Shown in pieces: positions 18,852-26,824 of a stretch of DNA of 34,844 nucleotides (the stretch's first letter is position 1; the number at the start of each line of letters is the position of its first letter). A model generated the notes under the pieces. The model had not been told where the DNA came from. It saw nothing but the letters and a program-made list of their open reading frames with translations, and searched no databases. Location of the stretch: positions 1 to 34,844 of IMG/VR virus record IMGVR_UViG_3300032322_001045, one strand, 5' to 3'. Both the position numbers and the translations under genes were made by a program. Source of the DNA: a virus.

Positions 18852-21731
18852 ATGTCTGGCGGATGGACTGCGGTCGACCCAGTTACGAATAAATCTATCC
18901 CGATTACCGGTACTAATGCTGGTGGCGCGGTAGCCCCTTATATCATGCCGTCCCCCATGCAGCAGGATGCTGTTGGGAAGATGCGCATCTCTCAGCCGAC
19001 GTCGCTGATCGACACGGACTTTGAGTATGGTCCGCAGCCGTCGAAGTGGGAGTCTCTGAACCTACAGAACAACCGCCCAGCACAATACTACGATCCGCAA
19101 GCTCCGCTGACGGTGACTAGCGTTACTCCTTCTAGCGGCACACGAAACATTACTGTTGCCGGTACTTTCGTTGTCCCTGCTGCATCTCTGATCTACATTC
19201 AGAACCCAACCAATCCTTTGGCAGGGGGGTGGGGCTTTACCGCTGTTGGCGGCACCAACAGCATGACTGTGGTGATGGATACTTTGCAAACTACGTCTAG
19301 TAACGTATTTAATACCGCTGGAACGTATGTTTATGTAGGGTTTAACTATTCAAACAGTGGTATGGGGCTTAGTACTACAACCTCGTTTAGTACCAACGGC
19401 ACTTCTACTGTTACGGTCACTACTGGTAGTTTTCACGGGCTTTCCGTAGGCTCACTTATCTACGTCGTAGGTACTACCTCAACTGGCACAAGCGTTAATG
19501 GCCCGCAGATTGTAGCTTCAGTCCCCACCAACACTAGTTTTACGTTTACTAATATTAACGGAACCGTTGCCTCTTTAGCCATCACTAACTCTACGGGACA
19601 AGTAAATATTTTTGCGCGGTCTGCTGGTTCGGTGGAGTCGCGTCCCTACGATGGTGGTGTCAGTTTTACCGCAGGTTCGGTTGGGGTTGGGCAGCAGCTT
19701 ATCCGTCAGACGCGTCGGTACTTCCGATATCAGTCTGGTAAGAGCGTTCAGTTTTCGACTGGCACTGCGCTGTGTCCTTCGCTTTTCGTCACCAACATTA
19801 CTTCGTCCGGTACGACTGTTACTGTAACGACGCGCTTCCCTCACAACCTCTCCACGAACTGCCGTGTGTTGGTGTCAGGGTGTAGTCCGGGGCAGTACAA
19901 CGGCAATTTCCAAGTTGCTACTGTCCCCAGCGCAACAACTTTTACCTACACTGCCGCCACTGCACCGACTTCAACACCCGCTACAGGTTTCCCGATGCGC
20001 GTCAGCCCCATCAACTGGGCGGGCGCGTCAAACCGTGTGGGGATGTTTGACCAGCAGAACGGAATGTTCTTTGAGTACGACGGTCAAACGCTGTTTACTG
20101 TTTGGCGTTCTAGCGTCTTGCAGTTGAACGGCATTGTGACGGTTACTCAAGGGTCAGGTACTGTTTCTGGTGCGAGCACCCAGTTTTCTACCCAACTAGA
20201 TGTCGGCGATTTTATTGTTATTCGGGGGCAGACTTATCGAGTTGTTGCCATAGCTTCCAATACACTGCTACATATTTCCCCCGAGTATCGCGGGACGACT
20301 ATCAGCTCGCCCTCCTACGCGCTTGTTTCAAAAACCATCGACACGCGTATCCCTCAGTCTCAGTGGAATCTGGATAAGTGCGACGGTACGGGTCCGTCTG
20401 GGTACAGAATTGATCTGACTCGGATGCAGATGCTGTACATAGACTACTCTTGGTATGGCGCGGGTACGATTCGTTGGGGTGTCCGTGCTACGAGTGGGCA
20501 AATCATCTGGTGCCATCAGCAGCAGAATAACAACGTACAGTTTGAAGCGTACCTGCGTTCAGGTAACCTCCCGGCGCACTACGAATCTAATGGTATCGTT
20601 GGGTATACGAGTAGTACAGATAATGTGGTCAATATTTTTTACGCTCCGAATTATCCCGGTTTAGGTATGGCTTTAACAAATGCTATTACGGAGACAGCCA
20701 ATTCAATTACGGTCACATCCGGTAGCACTTACCTACCCTCAACCGGGGGTATTATTTCGATTGGTACCGCACCAAACAATGAGTTTGTGTATTACGCATC
20801 GAGGTCTGGAACTACGTTAGATGGGTGTGTTCGTGGGTTGCCGGGTGGTGTACCACCTAGAGCTTGGGCGACTTCAACAACCGTTACTTGTGCCGGTATT
20901 ACTGTAAGAAATCTGTACGGCTTCCCCACGACGGGCGGCACTGTTAGATTGACTGGTAGTGGGTCTGCTTCAGGTATTACAACGTGGGCTTACACAAACA
21001 TTTACAGCAATATTTTGTATAGTTCAAATACTGCCGCAGATTCAGTGTTTTCAACCGGCGCTTCTTCAACTTCTCCCCTAGGTGTCGAATACGCCTCCCC
21101 CGATACCGCTGCGCCGCTGTCTCATTGGGGTTCGTCAGTCATCATGGACGGTGGCTTCGACGACGACAAGTCGCTGGTGTTCAACTACGGTACGACATCC
21201 ACCATCTCGATTAACGCCGGAACCACAGTTCCTATTCTTGCTATTCGACTGGCTCCGGCAGTTGATAACGGTCGAATCGGTATCATGGGTGACAAAGAAA
21301 CCCTCAACCGTGGTCAGTTGCAGCTTCTGGACATAGCGGTAGTTAGCTCAGGCGCGGTGCTGGTTAACCTGATCCTGAACGGGTATACCACAGGGTTCAC
21401 TGGCAGTTTTGTATCGGCCAACCTTGGTACTACGGTTACTTCGTCTCTCGCTCAGGTGGCGGTTAACACCAGTAATACAGCTACGGTTACGGGTGGTGAG
21501 TCGGTTACGGCTCTGTACTCCAACGGTGTTAACCAGCTTGACCTGTCGCAAGTCCGAGATTTGGCAAACTCTATTCTTGGGGGCGGTACAAGCAACGTGG
21601 TGCCGACTTTAGCTTCTCGCACTAACGTCTACCCTGACGGGCCTGATGTGATGTACGTGGTTGTGACTAACACCACTGCGAGCGCAGTCACGGCACTTGC
21701 GCGTCTTAACTGGAAAGAGGCTCAGGCGTAA
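18852..21731 (+). CDS. Large virion appendage protein with repeated beta modules (959 aa)
   Basis: The start (MSGGWTAVDPVTNKSIPITG) follows AAGGAGTTGCT. Seen: GKMRISQPTSLIDTDFEYG (42-60), two copies of a module T-VTV-T...HGLS-x4-V.V.G...NG...V..V...TTFT (about 178-235 and 316-365), RRYFRYQSGKS (about 286-297), VGMFDQQNGMFFEYDG (about 393-410), a WDFIV-type module (426-490) and a LPGG-type module (610-685). The ending is LARLNWKEAQA. The 42-60, 286-297 and 393-410 landmarks recur in the truncated gene at 34266, so the two are paralogues. It probably forms a tail or head appendage (inference). Confidence 0.75.
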   Translation: MSGGWTAVDPVTNKSIPITGTNAGGAVAPYIMPSPMQQDAVGKMRISQPTSLIDTDFEYGPQPSKWESLNLQNNRPAQYYDPQAPLTVTSVTPSSGTRNITVAGTFVVPAASLIYIQNPTNPLAGGWGFTAVGGTNSMTVVMDTLQTTSSNVFNTAGTYVYVGFNYSNSGMGLSTTTSFSTNGTSTVTVTTGSFHGLSVGSLIYVVGTTSTGTSVNGPQIVASVPTNTSFTFTNINGTVASLAITNSTGQVNIFARSAGSVESRPYDGGVSFTAGSVGVGQQLIRQTRRYFRYQSGKSVQFSTGTALCPSLFVTNITSSGTTVTVTTRFPHNLSTNCRVLVSGCSPGQYNGNFQVATVPSATTFTYTAATAPTSTPATGFPMRVSPINWAGASNRVGMFDQQNGMFFEYDGQTLFTVWRSSVLQLNGIVTVTQGSGTVSGASTQFSTQLDVGDFIVIRGQTYRVVAIASNTLLHISPEYRGTTISSPSYALVSKTIDTRIPQSQWNLDKCDGTGPSGYRIDLTRMQMLYIDYSWYGAGTIRWGVRATSGQIIWCHQQQNNNVQFEAYLRSGNLPAHYESNGIVGYTSSTDNVVNIFYAPNYPGLGMALTNAITETANSITVTSGSTYLPSTGGIISIGTAPNNEFVYYASRSGTTLDGCVRGLPGGVPPRAWATSTTVTCAGITVRNLYGFPTTGGTVRLTGSGSASGITTWAYTNIYSNILYSSNTAADSVFSTGASSTSPLGVEYASPDTAAPLSHWGSSVIMDGGFDDDKSLVFNYGTTSTISINAGTTVPILAIRLAPAVDNGRIGIMGDKETLNRGQLQLLDIAVVSSGAVLVNLILNGYTTGFTGSFVSANLGTTVTSSLAQVAVNTSNTATVTGGESVTALYSNGVNQLDLSQVRDLANSILGGGTSNVVPTLASRTNVYPDGPDVMYVVVTNTTASAVTALARLNWKEAQA

Positions 21732-21732
21732 C

Positions 21733-22209
21733 ATGCAATTCGACGAAGCCTTTCATCACCTCCTCGGGCACGAGGGAGGATACTCGAACCACCCGGAAGA
21801 TCCGGGTGGCGAGACTATGTGGGGGGTAACGAAGGTTGTTGCTCGGGAGAACGGCTACAACGGGCTTATGAAAGATATGCCCACTGAGGTCGCCAAGAGC
21901 ATCTACCGGGAAAAGTATTGGGATGCTGTTCAAGCTGAGAAACTTCCCCCGACAATCCGTTACGCTGTCTTTGATGCTGCGGTGAACTCGGGTCCGGGTA
22001 CGTCCATCAAGTGGTTGCAGGAAGCGGTGGGTGCCACGCCTGACGGAGTACTTGGGCCTAAGACGCTTGCAGCGATCAATGAGCTGCACCCTGACGGTAT
22101 CCTGCGCCGGATGCTGGGTAAACGACTTAGGGCTATGACCAACATGCGGGGCTGGCCTTCGTTCTCTGCTGGTTGGGCGCGTCGAGTGGCGACACTGCTG
22201 GAGGCGTAA
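21733..22209 (+). CDS. Endolysin, GH108 N-acetylmuramidase (158 aa)
   Basis: Cuts the glycan strands of peptidoglycan at lysis. The ATG at 21733 lies 1 base after the upstream stop; the 12-codon extension is inside the previous gene. Seen: HEGGYSNHPEDPGGETMWGVT (13-33), where E14 is the expected catalytic acid of GH108, then YREKYWDAVQAEKLPPTIRYAVFDAAVNSG and the C-terminal peptidoglycan-binding type 3 region (ATPDGVLGPKTLAAIN). No signal peptide, so export needs a holin. The length is normal for the family. Three small membrane-protein genes follow. Confidence 0.93.
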   Translation: MQFDEAFHHLLGHEGGYSNHPEDPGGETMWGVTKVVARENGYNGLMKDMPTEVAKSIYREKYWDAVQAEKLPPTIRYAVFDAAVNSGPGTSIKWLQEAVGATPDGVLGPKTLAAINELHPDGILRRMLGKRLRAMTNMRGWPSFSAGWARRVATLLEA

Positions 22210-22626
22210 GTGCAGAACCTTCGGCAAGAGATTGCTAGGTTGAAAGCTGAAGCGGAGATCGAACTCCGTAAGCTGGATGCTCAGTCCCCCGCCAAAGAGG
22301 TAGCTGGTAAAGCGATTGGCAAGCACGGGCTCTTCTACATCACACTGATCGTTATTATCGGTGTTGTGTCGAGCCTGTATCTGGAGTCAGATAAGATTGC
22401 CGCCGTTATGGGGCTCCTTGGCGCTTCGCTTACTGCTTTGATCTCAATGCTCAACGGCATTGCCGGTGCTAATCCTAAGCAGGAAAAGCCTGAGTTCCAA
22501 GTCATTCAGACGCTGATCGACAAGCTCGACAAGCTGGATCGCCAAGAGCCGCCGATGCGGGTCGATGTAACGGAAGGTCGGGTCACGGTCACCAAGGGTG
22601 ACGACCAAATCACCACGAGCAAATGA
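22210..22626 (+). CDS. Membrane protein of lysis cassette (138 aa)
   Basis: A GTG start at 22210 directly after the endolysin stop, with GGAGG 5 bases upstream. The charged helical N-terminus (QEIARLKAEAEIELRKLD) leads to two membrane segments, HGLFYITLIVIIGVVSSLYL (39-58) and IAAVMGLLGASLTALISMLN (63-82), then a charged cytoplasm-like tail. This could be a holin or a spanin-like accessory protein; topology alone cannot decide. It ends 1 base before the next gene. Confidence 0.72.
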   Translation: MQNLRQEIARLKAEAEIELRKLDAQSPAKEVAGKAIGKHGLFYITLIVIIGVVSSLYLESDKIAAVMGLLGASLTALISMLNGIAGANPKQEKPEFQVIQTLIDKLDKLDRQEPPMRVDVTEGRVTVTKGDDQITTSK

Positions 22627-22627
22627 C

Positions 22628-23128
22628 ATGGCACCTTTACTCGCAGGTATCGTCTCCTCTCTGATTCAGAACAACCTGCCTAAGGTCGCGCAAGCGGTCG
22701 TCGACAAGGGTTTGGACTACGTGCAGGAGAAGACCGGGCTGGAGCTAAAGCCTGACATGAGCGCAGAGGAAGTTAAAGCTCTGCGTGAAGCGGCTCAGAA
22801 GCACGAAGAGTTCAAGATTGAGCAAGCCAACAAGAACACGGCTGATGCTCGGGCGATGCAGGTTGCTGCGCTGGGTCAGGACGATAAGTTCGCCAAACGA
22901 TATGTTATGTATCTGGCCTCTTTTTGGTCATTTACGGCGGTCGTGTACATTTTCCTCATCACTTTTACCCATATTCCTGAACTCAACATTCGGTTCGCCG
23001 ACACGATCTTGGGCTTCCTGTTGGGTACGGTAGTGGCTACCATTCTGAACTTCTTCCTCGGATCTTCGGCCAGCAGCAAGGAGAAGACCGAGGTTCTGGC
23101 GGCAGAGCTTAAAGAGCAGAAGAGGTAA
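22628..23128 (+). CDS. Holin-like protein, GTA_holin_3TM type (166 aa)
   Basis: The ATG at 22628 (MAPLLAGIVSSLIQNNLPKV) lies 1 base after the previous stop; an earlier in-frame ATG at 22598 is inside the upstream gene. A helical linker (residues 20-88) precedes two membrane helices, YVMYLASFWSFTAVVYIFLITF (94-115) and TILGFLLGTVVATILNFFLG (127-146). The layout and the RFADTILGFLLGTVVATILNF stretch resemble the holin of 3TMs family from gene transfer agents. It would make the inner-membrane holes that release the endolysin. Confidence 0.72.
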   Translation: MAPLLAGIVSSLIQNNLPKVAQAVVDKGLDYVQEKTGLELKPDMSAEEVKALREAAQKHEEFKIEQANKNTADARAMQVAALGQDDKFAKRYVMYLASFWSFTAVVYIFLITFTHIPELNIRFADTILGFLLGTVVATILNFFLGSSASSKEKTEVLAAELKEQKR

Positions 23129-23130
23129 TC

Positions 23131-23385
23131 ATGGCTAAGACGCCTGCGTGGCAACGTGCTGAAGGTAAGAACCCGAAGGGTGGGTTGAACGCCAAAGGTC
23201 GAGCTAGCTACAACGCTGCCAATCCGGGTAAGCCGGGGCTGAAGGCTCCGCAGCCTGAAGGCGGCTCTCGCAGGGACTCATTCTGTGCCCGGATGAAAGG
23301 GATGAAGAAGAAGCTGACTTCTGCAAAGACAGCGAACGACCCTAACAGCCGTATCAATAAATCACTTCGCGCATGGAAGTGTTGA
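23131..23385 (+). CDS. Small basic conserved phage protein (84 aa; DUF6321-like)
   Basis: Seen: KTPAWQRAEGKNPKGGLNAK, then GRASYNAANPGKPGLKAPQP, RRDSFCARMKGMKKKLTSAK and TANDPNSRINKSLRAWKC. The whole sequence is highly basic, Gly/Asn-rich and extremely conserved in environmental tailed phages as I recall; I believe the family is DUF6321, name not certain. It may bind DNA or be packaged in the head (inference). It starts 2 bases after the holin-like gene. Confidence 0.8.
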   Translation: MAKTPAWQRAEGKNPKGGLNAKGRASYNAANPGKPGLKAPQPEGGSRRDSFCARMKGMKKKLTSAKTANDPNSRINKSLRAWKC

Positions 23386-23386
23386 C

Positions 23387-23614
23387 ATGACCGAGCACAA
23401 CCAAGAAACGGTTAAGGCCACACTGGACGGGTTGTCTGTTGTAACCGTTGTTGGTACCCTTGTCGATATGCTTCCGTCTTTTGCCGCGCTGTTTACCATT
23501 ATCTGGACGGGCATTCGGATATGGGAAACGGACACCGTTCAAAAACTGTTGGGGCGTAAAGATGCCGAGCAAGAGTCGAGCACAACACAATCTGATGGCG
23601 ATGGTCGCCAATGA
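23387..23614 (+). CDS. Small holin-like membrane protein (75 aa)
   Basis: MTEHNQETVKATLDGLSVVT starts 1 base after the previous stop. Residues about 15-45 (GLSVVTVVGTLVDMLPSFAA, then LFTIIWTGIRIW) form one long or two short membrane helices. The polar tail is TDTVQKLLGRKDAEQESSTT. This pattern (LPS.AAl.tiiWt.IRiyEt.TVq) is seen in holins of marine and freshwater podoviruses (recollection). With the endolysin nearby a holin role is likely. Its last 53 bases overlap the next gene in another frame. Confidence 0.72.
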   Translation: MTEHNQETVKATLDGLSVVTVVGTLVDMLPSFAALFTIIWTGIRIWETDTVQKLLGRKDAEQESSTTQSDGDGRQ

Positions 23615-23927
23615 CCCCGCCGCTGCTAAGCGCCTTGGCATTCCCCAAAGGGTAGGCAAGGATTTTGTTCAGGCCGATAAAGGCCGTAAATTTGCAGAAG
23701 GTGGTCAAATGAAAGAGTCAAAAGCGATGATTGGTAAGGAGCTTGCCTTCATGAAGAAGAAGGGCGCTCCGAAGTCGATGATCAAACACGAGATGGCTGA
23801 AGCCAAGGGCATGAAGAAGATGGCTTCGGGCGGTCTTGCTGCGGGGCATAAGTCCGCTGACGGTGTTGCGTCCAAAGGCAAGACCAAGGCGAAACAGGTC
23901 AAGATGGCATACGGCGGGAAGTGCTGA
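23562..23927 (+). CDS. Small basic phage protein, SKSRAQHNLMAMVANDP type (121 aa)
   Basis: The ATG at 23562 after GGGGCGTAAAG starts MPSKSRAQHNLMAMVANDPA; the longer frame to 23448 is unlikely as it covers the holin gene. Then comes AAKRLGIPQRVGKDFVQADKGRKF, a Lys-rich middle (MKKKGAPKSMIKHEMAEAKG) and a tail ASGGLAAGHKSADGVASKGK leading to AYGGKC. The first part is a recurrent family in environmental phages with no known role. The tail resembles the SASKRADG...RGKTRGKMV tail of two later genes. Confidence 0.78.
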   Translation: MPSKSRAQHNLMAMVANDPAAAKRLGIPQRVGKDFVQADKGRKFAEGGQMKESKAMIGKELAFMKKKGAPKSMIKHEMAEAKGMKKMASGGLAAGHKSADGVASKGKTKAKQVKMAYGGKC

Positions 23928-23928
23928 C

Positions 23929-24279
23929 ATGACGCAACCCGCCAAAGAAAAGCCTAAAGCTAGGCCGCGTGTGGTCGGCCCGTTTCAAGGCGTAAACCCT
24001 CCTGAGATGGGTGCTGACGAAAGAGCCGCCCGCGAGGTTCGCCCTCCGCCTCCCCCGCCGAGCATGACCCCTACTCCCGAAGTACAGCGCAAAATGGAAG
24101 AGCAGTTGCGCGACCAACGGCAACAAGAGGAAATGGATCGCGCTGCCGAAATCTCTCGTCGTAGCTCTCTAGGGACGCTCAAGATCGAGAAAAAAGCCAA
24201 AGGTGGTATGGTCGGCTCTGCTTCCAAACGTGCTGATGGCTGTGCTCAACGCGGTAAGACCCGTGGGAAAATGGTGTAA
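23929..24279 (+). CDS. Proline-rich protein with SASKRADG tail (116 aa)
   Basis: The ATG at 23929 lies 1 base after the previous stop. MTQPAKEKPKARPRVVGPFQ is basic; then a polyproline tract (VRPPPPPPSMTPTP, about 38-51), a charged helix (VQRKMEEQLRDQRQQEEMDR) and a C-terminal motif KGGMVGSASKRADGCAQRGK followed by TRGKMV. The same motif ends the 122-aa protein at 24570. Possibly a structural or packaged protein (inference). Not recognised otherwise. Confidence 0.72.
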   Translation: MTQPAKEKPKARPRVVGPFQGVNPPEMGADERAAREVRPPPPPPSMTPTPEVQRKMEEQLRDQRQQEEMDRAAEISRRSSLGTLKIEKKAKGGMVGSASKRADGCAQRGKTRGKMV

Positions 24280-24281
24280 CC

Positions 24282-24566
24282 ATGATGGCATCACGTGGGA
24301 TGGGCGCAATCAACGCGTCAAAAATGCCGAAAGGCAAAACGCAACGGCGTAAAGACGGCGATGCGTTTGAGATGTATGCTGAAGGCGGTTCAACATCCCG
24401 CGTGAATCAGGCTGGCAACTACACCAAGCCCGGTATGCGGAAGTCGTTGTTTGAGTCCATCAAGTCTCGGGCAGTGCAGGGAACTGCGGCAGGTCAGTGG
24501 TCTGCGAGGAAAGCGCAGCTTCTGGCAAAGCAGTACAAAGCCAAAGGCGGCGGGTATAAGGGGTAA
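24282..24566 (+). CDS. Small basic phage protein, WSARKAQLLAKQYK type (94 aa)
   Basis: MMASRGMGAINASKMPKGKT (basic) precedes FEMYAEGGSTSRVNQAGNYT, KPGMRKSLFESIKSRAVQGT and the signature GQWSARKAQLLAKQYKAKGG at the end. The C-terminal signature recurs in phages and, as I recall, in a giant-virus family. Its function is unknown, but the basic, compact make-up fits a nucleic-acid-binding virion protein. It starts 2 bases after the preceding stop. Confidence 0.78.
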   Translation: MMASRGMGAINASKMPKGKTQRRKDGDAFEMYAEGGSTSRVNQAGNYTKPGMRKSLFESIKSRAVQGTAAGQWSARKAQLLAKQYKAKGGGYKG

Positions 24567-24569
24567 GCA

Positions 24570-24938
24570 ATGGCACGCGGAAGAAATCTTGCGGCACTTG
24601 GCGCGTTGTTAGGGGCCGGAGCGATGGCGGCATCTCGCAAAAGCTCGGCGGGCGATACGCCGGTTGACGACGATGCGCAGGCGTTGCAGTTCCTGAAGGA
24701 CTATAAGGAGTCAAACCTGAAGATGACGCCGGGTGAAGAAGCCGCCGTTCGTCGGCGGGCACTACGGGAGGAACCCGGCGGACGTAATCTGGTTCTTTCT
24801 GAGGGAGCGTACCCTGTTTCGACGGAGAGTGGTAAGTTCCTTCGTTCTGGCATGAAGAAGGGCGGCAAGGTTTCGTCAGCATCAAAGCGGGCGGATGGCG
24901 CGGCTCAGCGTGGTAAAACACGTGGAAAGATGGTCTGA
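24570..24938 (+). CDS. Protein with hydrophobic N-terminus and SASKRADG tail (122 aa)
   Basis: MARGRNLAALGALLGAGAMA is a short Ala/Gly-rich hydrophobic helix after two arginines, compatible with a membrane insert or a signal-like peptide. The middle is charged (DDDAQALQFLKDYKESNLKM). The C-terminus KKGGKVSSASKRADGAAQRG followed by KTRGKMV is nearly identical to that of the gene at 23929. Its stop overlaps the next start by 1 base (TGATG). Confidence 0.72.
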   Translation: MARGRNLAALGALLGAGAMAASRKSSAGDTPVDDDAQALQFLKDYKESNLKMTPGEEAAVRRRALREEPGGRNLVLSEGAYPVSTESGKFLRSGMKKGGKVSSASKRADGAAQRGKTRGKMV

Positions 24939-25171
24939 TGAAAGCGCCGCAGCAAAGCCTGAAAGATTGGTCGGACCAGAAATGGAGAACCAAAAGTGGT
25001 AAACGATCTTCTGACACGGGTGAAAGATATCTTCCAGAAGCTGCGATCAAAGCTCTTTCCCCCCAAGAATACGCCTCAACAACCCGAGCCAAGCGAGCAG
25101 GCAAAGCCTCCGGGAAGCAGTTTGTAAAGCAGCCGCCCAAAGTGGCGCAGAAAACTGCACGATACAGGTGA
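24938..25171 (+). CDS. Small basic phage protein, SLKDWSDQKWRTKSGK type (77 aa)
   Basis: MKAPQQSLKDWSDQKWRTKS, then GERYLPEAAIKALSPQEYAS, TTRAKRAGKASGKQFVKQPP and a basic end. The motif QKWRTKSGK...GERYLPEKAIK is a strongly conserved small phage family of unknown role. It is coupled by a 1-base overlap to the preceding gene. It belongs to the same cluster of tiny, Lys/Gly-rich proteins and may be part of one packaged complex (inference). Confidence 0.8.
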   Translation: MKAPQQSLKDWSDQKWRTKSGKRSSDTGERYLPEAAIKALSPQEYASTTRAKRAGKASGKQFVKQPPKVAQKTARYR

Positions 25172-25207
25172 TGTAAACAGGTTCAACAAACAACCGTAGA
25201 GGTCAAC

Positions 25208-25417
25208 ATGATTACTTTGGAACGTGCTGAAGTTCTGCTACCCCTTGTTAAGGATATGGTTTTTAACCGGATGTCGGTTAACCAAGTGACCGCTGAAATT
25301 TACGATGCCGTTATGGCATTGGAGGAGGCGATCTTGGCAGCGGTGGAAGAGGTCGTCGCTGAAGAAGCTCCGGTCGAGGAAGTTGTTGCTGAAGAAGCTC
25401 CGGTGCAAGCGGAGTAA
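25208..25417 (+). CDS. Small acidic protein with 10-aa tandem repeat (69 aa)
   Basis: MITLERAEVLLPLVKDMVFN is a helical start. The C-terminus carries two copies of VEEVVAEEAP (about residues 46-65), encoded by a 30-bp direct tandem repeat. Very acidic, the opposite of the basic cluster just before it. GTAGAGGTCAAC precedes the start. Function unknown; copy number of the repeat may vary between strains (inference). Confidence 0.68.
   Translation: MITLERAEVLLPLVKDMVFNRMSVNQVTAEIYDAVMALEEAILAAVEEVVAEEAPVEEVVAEEAPVQAE
25358..25404 (+). repeat. 30-bp-period tandem repeat in acidic gene
   Basis: GCTGAAGAAGCTCCGGT occurs at 25358-25374 and again at 25388-25404, in frame at 10-codon spacing, with a diverged linker. 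Confidence 0.9.
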
Positions 25418-25420
25418 ACG

Positions 25421-26380
25421 ATGACAACGACTGGCACCGCCACGTTCAATCTTGACGTCAATGACCTGATTGAAGAGGCGTTTGAGCGTTGCGGACAAGA
25501 GCTTCGCACCGGATATGACTTCCGGACGGCTCGGCGCAGTCTTAACTTGCTGACGATTGAGTGGGCTAACCGGGGCATTAATCTTTGGACGATTGAGCAA
25601 GGGCAGATCCCGCTGTACCCAAACCAAGCCATTTATGCGCTGCCCAATGACACCATCGATCTACTTGATCAGGTGACGCGCACAAATGCGGGTGTGGGTA
25701 CGACGCAGGTCGATATCAACATCAATCGTATCAGCGAGTCCACGTACTCGACGATTCCCAACAAGTACGCTCAAGGACGCCCTATTCAGGTCTGGATCAA
25801 TCGGCAGACGGCAGAGACAAACGCCACAACGGCAACTGTCTCTACGCAAAACGTCGGTACGACGGACACCACCATCTATATCAGCGATGTCACGCAGTTA
25901 CCCGCAGCAGGATTTGTCAGGATTGGTAACGAGCTGATTAGCTACAGTAACTTGACGCAGCCGAGTCCAAGTTCGACGGCGGGCTACATCAGCTATTGCG
26001 GACGTGGGCAGCAGAATACGATTGCGGCAACGCACAATATCGGAGCTGCAATTTCTGTTGCGCGTCCTCCGTCAATCAATATCTGGCCGATCCCGAATCA
26101 GGGGGCAGTGGGCGATCCGTTCTACATGTTCGTGTACTGGCGCTTGCGTCGGATGCAAGACACGGGGACGGGCACGAAGACGGAAGACATTCCGTTTCGG
26201 CTGCTGAACTGTATGGTGGCGGGGCTGTCCTACTATCTATCCATCAAACTGCCGGATGTGACGCCTGATCGGATTGCGATGCTCAAGGCTGATTACGAAC
26301 AGCAGTGGCAGCTTGCGGCTGAAGAAGATCGGGACAAGGCGAGTGCGCGTTTTGTGCCTCGCAGCATGTTCTACAGGTGA
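25421..26380 (+). CDS. Predicted head-tail adaptor/tail accessory protein (319 aa)
   Basis: The N-terminus LDVNDLIEEAFERCGQELRT, then GYDFRTARRSLNLLTIEWAN and RGINLWTIEQGQIPLYPNQA, is typical of a conserved phage tail-accessory protein. A beta insert at about 140-215 (TDTTIYISDVTQLPAAGFVR, IGNELISYS, CGRGQQNT) resembles a module in the 959-aa protein. The C-terminus is helical with KADYEQQWQLAAEEDRDKAS. It likely helps join portal to tail in the manner of P22 gp4 or T7 gp11; analogy, not sequence identity, supports this. Confidence 0.72.
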   Translation: MTTTGTATFNLDVNDLIEEAFERCGQELRTGYDFRTARRSLNLLTIEWANRGINLWTIEQGQIPLYPNQAIYALPNDTIDLLDQVTRTNAGVGTTQVDININRISESTYSTIPNKYAQGRPIQVWINRQTAETNATTATVSTQNVGTTDTTIYISDVTQLPAAGFVRIGNELISYSNLTQPSPSSTAGYISYCGRGQQNTIAATHNIGAAISVARPPSINIWPIPNQGAVGDPFYMFVYWRLRRMQDTGTGTKTEDIPFRLLNCMVAGLSYYLSIKLPDVTPDRIAMLKADYEQQWQLAAEEDRDKASARFVPRSMFYR

Positions 26381-26383
26381 TGT

Positions 26384-26815
26384 ATGGCGGGGCCAAAGTA
26401 TGCATCCGGTAAGTACAGCATCGCAGAATGTGACCGCTGTGGGCAGCGCTATAAACTGACGCAGTTGCGCAAGCTGACCATCAAGACAAAAATGGTCAGT
26501 ATCAAAGTCTGTCCGGAGTGTTGGGAGCCGGATCAGCCGCAGTTGCAGTTGGGGATGTATCCGGTTTATGATCCTCAAGCGGTGCGAGATCCGCGTCCCG
26601 ATGTTAGTTATCAACAGTCAGGCACAAGCGGTTTGCAAATTGAGCTGACTGGAGGCACAGGCCCAAACGCCGTCGGGTATCCAGAAGGGGGCAGTCGCAT
26701 TATTCAGTGGGGCTGGAACCCCGTAGGCGGGGCAAGTGGAGTGGACGCAGGACTAACTCCGAACAATCTTGCCTTGAATATTCAGCTCGGTTCTGTCACT
26801 GTGGTGACTACGTAA
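26384..26815 (+). CDS. Zinc-ribbon phage protein (143 aa)
   Basis: C16-x2-C19 (CDRCG) and C43-x2-C46 (CPECW), 24 residues apart, form a zinc ribbon at the N-terminus. Then PDQPQLQLGMYPVYDPQAVR and DPRPDVSYQ. The C-terminus is Gly-rich and stranded (GWNPVGGASGVDAGL). The ribbon plus the PQL.LG..PV.DPQA.R.PRPD segment recurs among environmental phage virion-region genes, with no known function. It starts 3 bases after the adaptor-like gene. Confidence 0.76.
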   Translation: MAGPKYASGKYSIAECDRCGQRYKLTQLRKLTIKTKMVSIKVCPECWEPDQPQLQLGMYPVYDPQAVRDPRPDVSYQQSGTSGLQIELTGGTGPNAVGYPEGGSRIIQWGWNPVGGASGVDAGLTPNNLALNIQLGSVTVVTT

Positions 26816-26824
26816 AGGACTATC

